A model generated the notes under the pieces. It saw nothing but the letters and a program-made list of their open reading frames with translations, ran no database searches and was not told where the DNA came from. Source: Verrucomicrobiota bacterium (GTDB lineage Bacteria; Verrucomicrobiota; Verrucomicrobiia; Opitutales; Coraliomargaritaceae). Taken from it: a stretch of DNA of 5,654 bases. Position 1 is the first letter of the stretch. Each line of letters opens with the position of its first letter. The stretch is taken from assembly GCA_027620575.1 (NCBI GenBank), contig JAQCDT010000080.1, positions 1 to 5,654 of the forward strand, read 5' to 3'. Shown here in pieces: positions 1-5,654 of the stretch. Position numbers and translations under genes: made by a program.

Positions 1-1050
1 CGGAAGTTTTTTAAAATTATTTCTTAAAATCTCAGCTCTTTTGATATCCCGAAGTTCAACACTGATGTTACTATCAGGATATTGGATGTGCCCAGGTTGA
101 ATTTCAATAAACAGATAATCGACTAATCTTCTAAATTCCTCAGGTAGAAATCCTAAGTCTATGGCCATTCTTATAAAAGATAGATGATTCATTGCTTCAT
201 CGGAATTAATTAGATGGGCATTCTGTAAAATTCCAAATGAACGGCAGATTTTATCGATCAATTTTTCTTTATTCTTTTCGTAATATTGAATTCGAGCATT
301 TAACTCATGCTCAATAATGTTTTTTAGAACGCCAGCAAGACGGTCTAAAATATCCTTCTCAGATTCACCTAAAGTTTGCTGATTAGAAATTTGATATATA
401 TGACCACTAGCGTCCGAACCCTCGCCAAATAAGCCTCTCACAGCCAATCCTAGTTGGTTTGAAGCCCTTATTACCTTATCAATATTATCCGAAATAGAGA
501 GCCCAGGCAGATGCATCATCACGGAAGCCCTTAAGCCAGTACCTAAATTGGTTGGACAGGCAGTAATGTATCCTAGATCCTTTGAAAAAGCATAAGGCAG
601 TTTATCTTCTAATAGGTCATCGAAATCATTCACTGTTTTCCATAACGCATTTAAATTAAATCCATTTTTGATAAATTGAATTCTCAAATGATCTTCTTCA
701 TTGATCATCACAGAACATAACTGATCACTTGAAATTGAAACCGCTGACCCTTCATCAATTTCGGATAACTCTCTGCTTATCCAGTGTCGCTCTACCAACA
801 TCTTTTTTTCAAGTGAACTTAATGCTTCCATTTTGAAAAAATAGCCTTTCTTCATGTAAGAAATTTCGTTTAAAACTGACTCAATATTAGACAAAATGTC
901 ACACCTCTGTGCTATACTGGCACGATTGGGAAATGGACAATCTTTTAGATTTCGAGCGAGCCTTAAACGAGAACTGATGACAACTGAAGAGGTCTTAGAA
1001 ACCGTTTTAGCACTTTTAGAGGAAGCCTTTTTTATCAATTCTTCAATCAT
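1..1050 (-). CDS. mcsB: Protein-arginine kinase McsB (3' end cut by window edge)
   Basis: McsB transfers phosphate from ATP to arginine side chains of cytosolic proteins; in Bacillota the phosphoarginine mark sends substrates to the ClpC-ClpP protease. I translated 350 codons, open to the left edge; the family is about 350-365 residues, so few are missing. Family landmarks appear in order: SSRLRLARN at residues 26-34, NEEDHLR at 117-123 with the acidic catalytic pair E118/E119, ACPTNLGTGLRASVM at 164-178 with the active-site cysteine C165, and RGLFGEGSDASGHIYQISNQ at 205-224 with catalytic E210. RDIKRA at 334-339 matches the RDxxRA phosphoarginine-binding allosteric site of McsB, which separates it from creatine/arginine kinases. 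The ATG at 1050 gives the expected short N-terminus before SSRxRLAR. It lies 15 bases after the mcsA stop, so the two are surely cotranscribed. No Shine-Dalgarno box is visible. The motif matches make this call very secure. Confidence 0.96.
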   Translation of the reverse strand, partial: MIEELIKKASSKSAKTVSKTSSVVISSRLRLARNLKDCPFPNRASIAQRCDILSNIESVLNEISYMKKGYFFKMEALSSLEKKMLVERHWISRELSEIDEGSAVSISSDQLCSVMINEEDHLRIQFIKNGFNLNALWKTVNDFDDLLEDKLPYAFSKDLGYITACPTNLGTGLRASVMMHLPGLSISDNIDKVIRASNQLGLAVRGLFGEGSDASGHIYQISNQQTLGESEKDILDRLAGVLKNIIEHELNARIQYYEKNKEKLIDKICRSFGILQNAHLINSDEAMNHLSFIRMAIDLGFLPEEFRRLVDYLFIEIQPGHIQYPDSNISVELRDIKRAEILRNNFKKLP

Positions 1051-1065
1051 AGATCATTTATCGTT

Positions 1066-1557
1066 TTAAACGTCTTCGGAAGATTTCATCAAAGCATCTA
1101 ACTCATCACGATAGAGGGCTGCATCTTCGTAGGCCTCACATTTGATCGCACTTTCTAGCTTTTCTTTGAGAGTTTTGATTTGTTCCTCTTTACAAATACC
1201 TTTTAAGCACCTGACAGGTAGTTTACCCACATGTTCGTTTCCTAAGTGCATTTCTTCGAGTATAGGCTTTAGAACTGACTCAAAGCTGTCGTAACATAAG
1301 GCGCAACCAAAACGACCTGATTTTTTAAATTCAGCTAAAGTTAATCCGCATGCCTGACAGCTTTCTTGGAGCGTGTTGGGTTGATAGTCAGCATTTGAGA
1401 GCATTTCTGCTAAAGAAAAGCCTTCAGAGTCAGTCACACCCTTCTTTTGTGCACAACTTTCACACAAATCAATTTTTTGTATTTGATTATTAATGATCTG
1501 AGTCAGATGTACGGTAGCGTACGCATCACAAAGACTGCATTTAAGTTTGTTGGACAT
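1066..1557 (-). CDS. mcsA: McsA-like zinc-finger/UVR-motif activator of McsB
   Basis: This 163-residue protein has the McsA layout: four CxxC pairs (C7/C10, C32/C35, C67/C70, C85/C88), expected to bind zinc, then EHVGKLP at 108-114 (the family's HxGKxP signature) and a C-terminal UVR coiled-coil at about 124-157 with the typical EDAALYRDEL core. Known McsA proteins bind and activate McsB and act as stress and metal sensors; UVR alone also occurs in UvrB/UvrC, so such genes are often misnamed as excinuclease subunits. The frame stays open 30 codons further upstream to an ATG at 1647, but that stretch is low-complexity and T-rich and includes the inverted repeat at 1618-1636. The start at 1557 gives MSNKLKCSLCD, with the first zinc pair at the family's usual place. 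No Shine-Dalgarno box precedes it. mcsB follows after 15 bases. Unlike in Bacillota, no ctsR lies upstream; the upstream neighbour is the aminotransferase gene. Confidence 0.93.
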   Translation of the reverse strand: MSNKLKCSLCDAYATVHLTQIINNQIQKIDLCESCAQKKGVTDSEGFSLAEMLSNADYQPNTLQESCQACGLTLAEFKKSGRFGCALCYDSFESVLKPILEEMHLGNEHVGKLPVRCLKGICKEEQIKTLKEKLESAIKCEAYEDAALYRDELDALMKSSEDV

Positions 1558-1617
1558 AATTCTAAAATAAAAAAAATTAAATAAATCGCAAAAAAAAACG
1601 ATAGATTTACAAAATAC

Positions 1618-1656
1618 TTGGCAATTAGTGTGCCAATCCAAATTCAATCAGGCACA
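1618..1656 (-). repeat. Two overlapping inverted repeats upstream of mcsA
   Basis: Read on the minus strand between the aminotransferase stop and the mcsA start, TGTGCC (1651-1656) can pair with GGCACA (1629-1634) across a 16-base loop, while TTGGCA (1631-1636) can pair with TGCCAA (1618-1623) across a 7-base loop. The two hairpins share bases 1631-1634 and exclude each other. A 9-T tract (1590-1598) and an 8-T tract (1569-1576) lie downstream, too far from the second hairpin for a classic intrinsic terminator. It may be a weak terminator, an operator or chance; 6-bp stems are modest evidence. Confidence 0.35.
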
Positions 1657-1676
1657 AATAAGTCGCTTTATGATAA

Positions 1677-2543
1677 TTATAGGCACACGCCATCTTTGAT
1701 GACCTTTGTCTGAAATATCTCAAGAAACTTTGCCGTTACCTTTCCAGGTTCGCCATTGCCTATTTTTCGAGAATCTACCTCAACAATTGGAATTAATTCT
1801 GCGGCCGTACCTGTTAAAAACATTTCGTCCGCAATCCAAGTATCGTAACGAGTCATTTCAGTTTCGATGAGTTCAATCTCAAGTTCTTTGGCAATATCAA
1901 TAACGACTTCACGAGTGATGCCCTTAAGCGAACCAGAGGCAATCTTAGGAGTATAAATAACGCCATCCTTTAGCATAAATATATTATCGCCCGTACACTC
2001 AGCAACATAACCTTGATCATTCAACATAATCGCTTCTTGGTAACCTAAATTTTGAGCCTCAATCTTCGCTAAAATATTATTTAAATAATTCAGTGACTTA
2101 ATCATAGGAGGTAAGGCGGCAGAATTATTTCTTCGTGTAGGAACAGTGATAATTTTTAGCCCTTTCTCATAATATTCTTTAGGATATAATTGAATATTAT
2201 CAGCAATAATGATGATTTGAGGCTGATTACAATTTTTAATGGATAATCCTAAATTGCCAACGCCACGAGTCACAACTAAGCGGATGTACCCATTTTCGAG
2301 TCCGTTTGCTTTACAAGTATCACAAACCGCCTTCGTTAATGCTTCCCTATCCATAGGAATGTCCAACATTAATGCTTTGGCTGACATTTCCAGTCGGATT
2401 AAGTGTTCTTCTAATTTAAAGATACATTTATTGTAGAGGCGAATTCCTTCAAACACACCATCACCATACAATAAACCATGATCAAACACGGAAATTTTTG
2501 CATCCTCTGCATCGACTAGCTGATTGTTTAAAAATATTTTCAT
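1677..2543 (-). CDS. ilvE: Branched-chain amino acid aminotransferase (class IV PLP enzyme)
   Basis: A 288-residue fold-type IV PLP transaminase, full length for the short IlvE-type branch. It should exchange amino groups between leucine, isoleucine or valine and 2-oxoglutarate in the cytosol, the last step of branched-chain amino acid synthesis and the first of breakdown. Visible landmarks: FDHGLLYGDGVFEGIRLY at residues 20-37, IKSLNYLNN at 148-156 with K149 as the PLP Schiff-base lysine, ECTGDNIF at 182-189 with the conserved glutamate E182, GITRE at 208-212, and FLTGTAAEL at 242-250 for phosphate and carboxylate binding. The FEGIR and SLNYLNN segments favour a branched-chain aminotransferase over D-alanine aminotransferase or aminodeoxychorismate lyase, though substrate choice in this family cannot be fixed from sequence alone. 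The ATG at 2543 starts directly at the family's MKIFLNNQLV-type N-terminus. No Shine-Dalgarno box is present. acs ends 65 bases upstream on the same strand with no terminator between, so readthrough from acs is plausible. Confidence 0.93.
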   Translation of the reverse strand: MKIFLNNQLVDAEDAKISVFDHGLLYGDGVFEGIRLYNKCIFKLEEHLIRLEMSAKALMLDIPMDREALTKAVCDTCKANGLENGYIRLVVTRGVGNLGLSIKNCNQPQIIIIADNIQLYPKEYYEKGLKIITVPTRRNNSAALPPMIKSLNYLNNILAKIEAQNLGYQEAIMLNDQGYVAECTGDNIFMLKDGVIYTPKIASGSLKGITREVVIDIAKELEIELIETEMTRYDTWIADEMFLTGTAAELIPIVEVDSRKIGNGEPGKVTAKFLEIFQTKVIKDGVCL

Positions 2544-2608
2544 ATGATTTTATGGATAGAGTGTGTGAAGTTTGTTGTTTGTCTAGCTTACAAATTCGAT
2601 AAATTCAT

Positions 2609-4549
2609 TTATTGATTAAACTGCTTCTGAATCTCGTCGACGATCGATGGGTCGGCTAAAGTTGTTATATTCCCTAGGTCTCCTCCGTCGGCGATTGATC
2701 TTAATAAGCGACGCATAATTTTGCCGGATCGAGTTTTAGGTAAATCTGAAGAAAATATAATTTTTTCTGGGCGAGCAAATTTACCAATCCGTTTATCCAC
2801 CAATTCAATCAAATCTTTTTGCAATTGTTCATCGGCAGACTTTCCTTGAATGACTGTAGCAAAGGCTAATAAACCTTGACCTTTAATTTCATGCTTAATT
2901 CCAATAACAGCCGCTTCAGCTATACTTTCATGCTCAACAAATATGCTCTCTAATTCGGCAGTTCCAATTCTATGTCCCGACACATTCACTACGTCATCAA
3001 CACGGCCTAATATCCAATAATAGCCATCTTCGTCGATTCGAGCTCCATCTCCGGGGAAATAATGCCGTCCATTCCACTTGCTCCAATACGTATCAATATA
3101 ACGCTGCTGATCTCCATAAATGCCACGAAGCATTCCTGGCCATGGATTTTTAATCGCTAAAATACCAACATCTACTGCGTCACCTTCCTCATTTAAGACC
3201 AATGGTTCGATTCCAAAAAATGGAACCGTAGCACAACCGGGTTTTGTTGGAATGGCTCCGGGTATTGGAGTGAGTAAATGGCCGCCAGTTTCAGTTTGCC
3301 ACCAAGTATCAACAATCGGACATCTTGAAGCACCAATTTTTTCATGGTACCACATCCAAGCTTCAGGATTTATTGGTTCTCCAACCGTACCCAATAATCT
3401 CAAGCTACTTAAATCTTTGCCTTCTAACCAATGGTCGCCCCATTTCATAAAGGCACGTATTGCAGTCGGTGCGGTATAAAAAATAGTGACTTTATAGTCT
3501 TCAATTAAATTCCAAAAACGAGCAGGATCGGGATGGTTTGGCGCCCCTTCATAAATAACTTGGGTCGCTCCATTCTGTAAAATACCATAGACAATATAAG
3601 TGTGTCCGGTAATCCAACCTACATCAGCCGTACACCAGTACACATCTTCATCATTCAGATCGAAAACATATTTTGATGTAATATAGCTAAATACTTGGTA
3701 TCCTCCAGTTGTATGCATAATGCCTTTAGGTTTGCCCGTAGTACCACTTGTATAAAGTAAGAATAAGAGGTCTTCAGAATCCATTTCTTCAGCAGGACAT
3801 TCAGTCGTACACTCTGCACTTACAGTATCATACCAAAAATCTCGACCCTTTGTCATCGGACAATCAATTGCTACATCACCTCCACGCTTGATAACAAGTA
3901 CTTCACTGATTGAATCACACTGTGCAATCCCTTCATCAACGATTTTTTTCAATTCAAGTATCTTGCCCCTTCGATATCCCCCATCTGCAGTAATTAGCAT
4001 TCGTGCCTGACAATCTTCAATACGATCGCCTATTGATTCAGATGAAAACCCCGCAAAGATTACCGAATGAACCGCACCGATTCTCGCACAGGCCAAGACG
4101 GCAAAAATCAATTCAGGAATCATTGGCAAGTAGAGAGCAATTCGATCTCCTTTTTGCACTCCAAATGATTTTAAAACATTAGAAAATCGGCAGACTTCAT
4201 TTAGAAGCTCTTGATAGGTAAACGCCTTTTTATCTCCAGGCTCACCTTCCCAATGAAAAGCCACCTTATCACCTTTGCCTGCTTCAACTTGTCGATCGAG
4301 ACAATTATAGCTAATGTTTGTTTTTGCATGAGTGTACCATTGATAAAAAGGTGCATTTGAGTCATCAAGAACCTTGTCCCAAGGCTTAAACCAATGAAGC
4401 TCATTGGCAACTTCCGACCAATACTTAATAGGGTTTTCGATACTTTGCTGATATTGCTCTTGGTAGGCATCCATTCCGGATATTTTCGCCTGCTTTACAA
4501 ATTGAGGAACGGGGCTGAATTTTCTATTTTCTTGGGATAAGCTTTCCAT
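2609..4549 (-). CDS. acs: Acetyl-CoA synthetase (AMP-forming)
   Basis: Acs converts acetate, ATP and CoA to acetyl-CoA, AMP and pyrophosphate through an acetyl-AMP intermediate, letting the cell use acetate at low concentration. The 646-residue length is normal for the family. Landmarks in order: the N-terminal YWSEVANELHWFKPWDKVLD segment at 43-62 (acetyl-CoA synthetase N-terminal domain), the adenylation P-loop YTSGTTGKPKG at 266-276, LGTVGEPINPEAW at 386-398, DTWWQTETGG at 414-423 with the tryptophan that limits the acyl pocket to acetate (W417), YFPGDGARIDEDGYYWILGR at 497-516, and NVSGHRIGTAELES at 522-535. The C-terminal PKTRSGKIMRR at 604-614 holds K610, equivalent to the lysine silenced by reversible acetylation in Salmonella Acs, so post-translational control is likely; no acetyltransferase or deacetylase gene is in the window. 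The start at 4549 is the only ATG fitting the family N-terminus; no Shine-Dalgarno box. It is the first gene of the minus-strand series, facing the unknown gene at 4709. Confidence 0.97.
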   Translation of the reverse strand: MESLSQENRKFSPVPQFVKQAKISGMDAYQEQYQQSIENPIKYWSEVANELHWFKPWDKVLDDSNAPFYQWYTHAKTNISYNCLDRQVEAGKGDKVAFHWEGEPGDKKAFTYQELLNEVCRFSNVLKSFGVQKGDRIALYLPMIPELIFAVLACARIGAVHSVIFAGFSSESIGDRIEDCQARMLITADGGYRRGKILELKKIVDEGIAQCDSISEVLVIKRGGDVAIDCPMTKGRDFWYDTVSAECTTECPAEEMDSEDLLFLLYTSGTTGKPKGIMHTTGGYQVFSYITSKYVFDLNDEDVYWCTADVGWITGHTYIVYGILQNGATQVIYEGAPNHPDPARFWNLIEDYKVTIFYTAPTAIRAFMKWGDHWLEGKDLSSLRLLGTVGEPINPEAWMWYHEKIGASRCPIVDTWWQTETGGHLLTPIPGAIPTKPGCATVPFFGIEPLVLNEEGDAVDVGILAIKNPWPGMLRGIYGDQQRYIDTYWSKWNGRHYFPGDGARIDEDGYYWILGRVDDVVNVSGHRIGTAELESIFVEHESIAEAAVIGIKHEIKGQGLLAFATVIQGKSADEQLQKDLIELVDKRIGKFARPEKIIFSSDLPKTRSGKIMRRLLRSIADGGDLGNITTLADPSIVDEIQKQFNQ

Positions 4550-4592
4550 TGAGAATAATTTAATGTAATTTATAAGACTATTTTTTGTTTTT

Positions 4593-4598
4593 ATTATA
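4593..4598 (-). promoter_or_regulatory. Candidate -10 box for acs
   Basis: On the minus strand these bases read TATAAT, a perfect match to the sigma-70 -10 consensus, 43 bases upstream of the acs start. The position 17 bases further upstream reads TTTAAT, a poor -35. In such AT-rich DNA a TATAAT can arise by chance, so this is only a candidate. Confidence 0.3.
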
Positions 4599-4648
4599 TA
4601 CCGTCAATCATAAGAATTAAAAAAGATCTTAAATTAACAAATACCCAG

Positions 4649-4684
4649 TTGACATAAACAACGAGAAATTCATCAAAATATAAG
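4649..4684 (+). promoter_or_regulatory. Candidate promoter of the divergent plus-strand gene
   Basis: A perfect -35 consensus TTGACA lies at 4649-4654. The hexamer at the ideal 17-base spacing (ATCAAA) is poor. CAAAAT at 4674-4679 has a 19-base spacing and 4 of 6 matches; TATAAG at 4679-4684 matches better but its 24-base spacing is too long. The downstream ATG at 4709 would leave a short leader of roughly 20-25 bases. The -35 is convincing by sequence, the -10 is not. Confidence 0.35.
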
Positions 4685-4708
4685 AGCATCAATATATAAG
4701 ACATAACT

Positions 4709-5654
4709 ATGGAGAATTTTGCAGAACAATGTTTAGATATGGCACGTTCGATTTTAAGCCAGAATCTAGACGCTATTGAAGACAACGGAACAATAAGCCC
4801 TTTCCCGAACGAGGCTGCGACAGGCCAAGAATCAGGACATGCTGCATTTGCAATTGGTGAATATTTTAGAGCGACCAATGAGGACACCCTAGACGGACAT
4901 AATCTATATGATCTCGCTGCTCGTACCATCACCGCACAAGCTTTTTCACCTGAAAGCCATGAAGGAGGACTTGCTTTCGCCAGCCTTGGTTTGCTTTCCT
5001 TTGGTTCAGCAAAAGATAGAAATCCTATTTGGGAGCGTTTACTCGAACCGACTCGCTTACAATTAGACGAGCAATTATTGGAAAGAAATGATTACAACAA
5101 CCATTTCCAAGCCTTTAACATTGGCAAATCAGTCACTCGTTACAGCGTGGGTCTTTCAAAAAAAGATGAGACTGGTAAATTAATCGATCGCTTCCTAGAA
5201 CGAATTGAAGAAAATTCTTCTGCAGGATACTTTGATGATGTAGATGGTGATACCAATAAGTTATCGGGCACTTTTGACATTTACGGCGTATCTTCATTTG
5301 TCTTCATTCGCCAAGCTTTACAGTTACATGCTAACATTAATTTAAGAGAGCGAAAATTAGCCAGCCTTAGGACTAAAGCAGAAAAATATTTAAAACTGAT
5401 TCCTGATATGGTTCGACAAGACGGGACTGGTTGGAGCTATGGTCGCTCCATTGGTGCTTACAGTCAAATGTGCTCAATCAGCATCATTCTACAAGCAATG
5501 AGAGATGGATGGGTGTCTAAAACTCAAGCGGACCTTTATCAAGATACCGTTAAAAAACTCTTTCTTAATTTTTTCATCACTTACCTTAATCAAGAACACG
5601 GCTATTTAGTTATAAGAGACGATGAAAGAAATACAGACCCGTCTTACACAAATC
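4709..5654 (+). CDS. Conserved-looking hypothetical protein, possible alpha/alpha-toroid fold (3' end outside window)
   Basis: An uninterrupted frame of 315 codons begins at ATG 4709 and runs off the right edge with no stop. The first upstream in-frame stop is TAA at 4655-4657 and no other ATG lies between, so the start is well fixed although no Shine-Dalgarno box precedes it. The protein starts MENFAEQCLDMARSILSQNL, with no signal peptide or membrane segment, so it is probably cytosolic. Much of it looks helical and amphipathic, with glycine-aromatic turns: ESGHAAFAIGEYF at 41-53, GYFDDVDGD at 173-181, GTFDIYGVSSFVF at 187-199, and DGTGWSYGRSIGAY at 238-251. The last segment recalls the (A/W)YGRS stretch of alpha/alpha-toroid proteins such as heparinase II/III-like and DUF2264 families. 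That is a resemblance by eye, not an assignment, and no catalytic residues can be named. It is transcribed away from acs, with 159 bases between the two starts, so shared control is possible. Coding status is secure; function is unknown. Confidence 0.85.
   Translation, partial: MENFAEQCLDMARSILSQNLDAIEDNGTISPFPNEAATGQESGHAAFAIGEYFRATNEDTLDGHNLYDLAARTITAQAFSPESHEGGLAFASLGLLSFGSAKDRNPIWERLLEPTRLQLDEQLLERNDYNNHFQAFNIGKSVTRYSVGLSKKDETGKLIDRFLERIEENSSAGYFDDVDGDTNKLSGTFDIYGVSSFVFIRQALQLHANINLRERKLASLRTKAEKYLKLIPDMVRQDGTGWSYGRSIGAYSQMCSISIILQAMRDGWVSKTQADLYQDTVKKLFLNFFITYLNQEHGYLVIRDDERNTDPSYTN

Noticed and set aside
1043..1057. Alternative ATG at 1055-1057 for mcsB, seven bases upstream of the chosen start.
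   Set aside because: It is in another frame and meets a stop after four codons; the ATG at 1048-1050 opens the McsB frame.
1558..1647. A 30-codon in-frame N-terminal extension of McsA, hydrophobic and phenylalanine-rich, which could be read as a membrane anchor.
   Set aside because: Its composition follows from T-tracts in the intergenic DNA, it contains the inverted repeat at 1618-1636, and McsA proteins start right at the first CxxC zinc pair, as with the ATG at 1557.
2239..2436. A 65-codon plus-strand frame inside the aminotransferase gene.
   Set aside because: It is antisense to conserved aminotransferase sequence and shows no independent features.
2588..2608. A six-codon minus-strand ORF (ATG to TAA) in the acs-ilvE spacer, considered as a leader peptide.
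   Set aside because: It encodes MNLSNL with no run of branched-chain codons, no Shine-Dalgarno box and no terminator or antiterminator after it, so attenuation is not supported.
3120..3479. A 119-codon plus-strand frame inside acs.
   Set aside because: It is fully antisense to the conserved catalytic core of acetyl-CoA synthetase and is a shadow of that coding sequence.
4201..4470. An 89-codon minus-strand frame in another phase of acs.
   Set aside because: acs is intact across this region, including its N-terminal domain, so this is an out-of-frame shadow and not a frameshifted fragment.
4594..4932. A 112-codon minus-strand frame between acs and the divergent gene.
   Set aside because: It lies mostly antisense to the well-supported plus-strand gene from 4709, covers the promoter region of acs, and its translation resembles no known protein.

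Overview
The window carries four genes in a row on the minus strand and one divergent gene on the plus strand that runs off the right edge. In transcription order the minus-strand genes are acs (acetyl-CoA synthetase), a short IlvE-type branched-chain aminotransferase, mcsA and mcsB. All are ordinary, intact-looking coding sequences. mcsB is cut by the left edge, probably only a few residues before its end. There are no tRNA or rRNA genes, CRISPR repeats, insertion sequences or integrase genes, and no stretch longer than about 160 bases lacks a gene.

The DNA is AT-rich. The McsA/McsB protein-arginine kinase pair is best known from Bacillota (ctsR-mcsA-mcsB-clpC). Here no ctsR precedes mcsA, its upstream neighbours are metabolic genes, and none of the five starts has a Shine-Dalgarno box. 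This fits a non-Bacillota bacterium carrying McsAB. A low-GC member of the Verrucomicrobiota (Opitutae-like) or a related group is my best guess from general familiarity; nothing in the window proves it.

Layout: 1-1050 mcsB (minus, partial); 1066-1557 mcsA (minus); 1558-1676 intergenic, with two overlapping inverted repeats and T-tracts; 1677-2543 ilvE-type aminotransferase (minus); 2544-2608 spacer; 2609-4549 acs (minus); 4550-4708 divergent promoter region; 4709-5654 unknown plus-strand gene, 315 codons seen.

Functionally, mcsA and mcsB form a clear unit: a zinc-finger/UVR activator and an arginine kinase that marks proteins for Clp degradation. acs activates acetate to acetyl-CoA, and the aminotransferase exchanges amino groups between branched-chain amino acids and 2-oxoglutarate. 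These two share only central metabolism, and their link to mcsAB may be positional. The divergent gene is the least understood part. It encodes a cytosolic-looking, probably all-helical protein with a GWSYGRS segment reminiscent of alpha/alpha-toroid enzymes, but I cannot assign a function. I found no convincing new multi-gene system.
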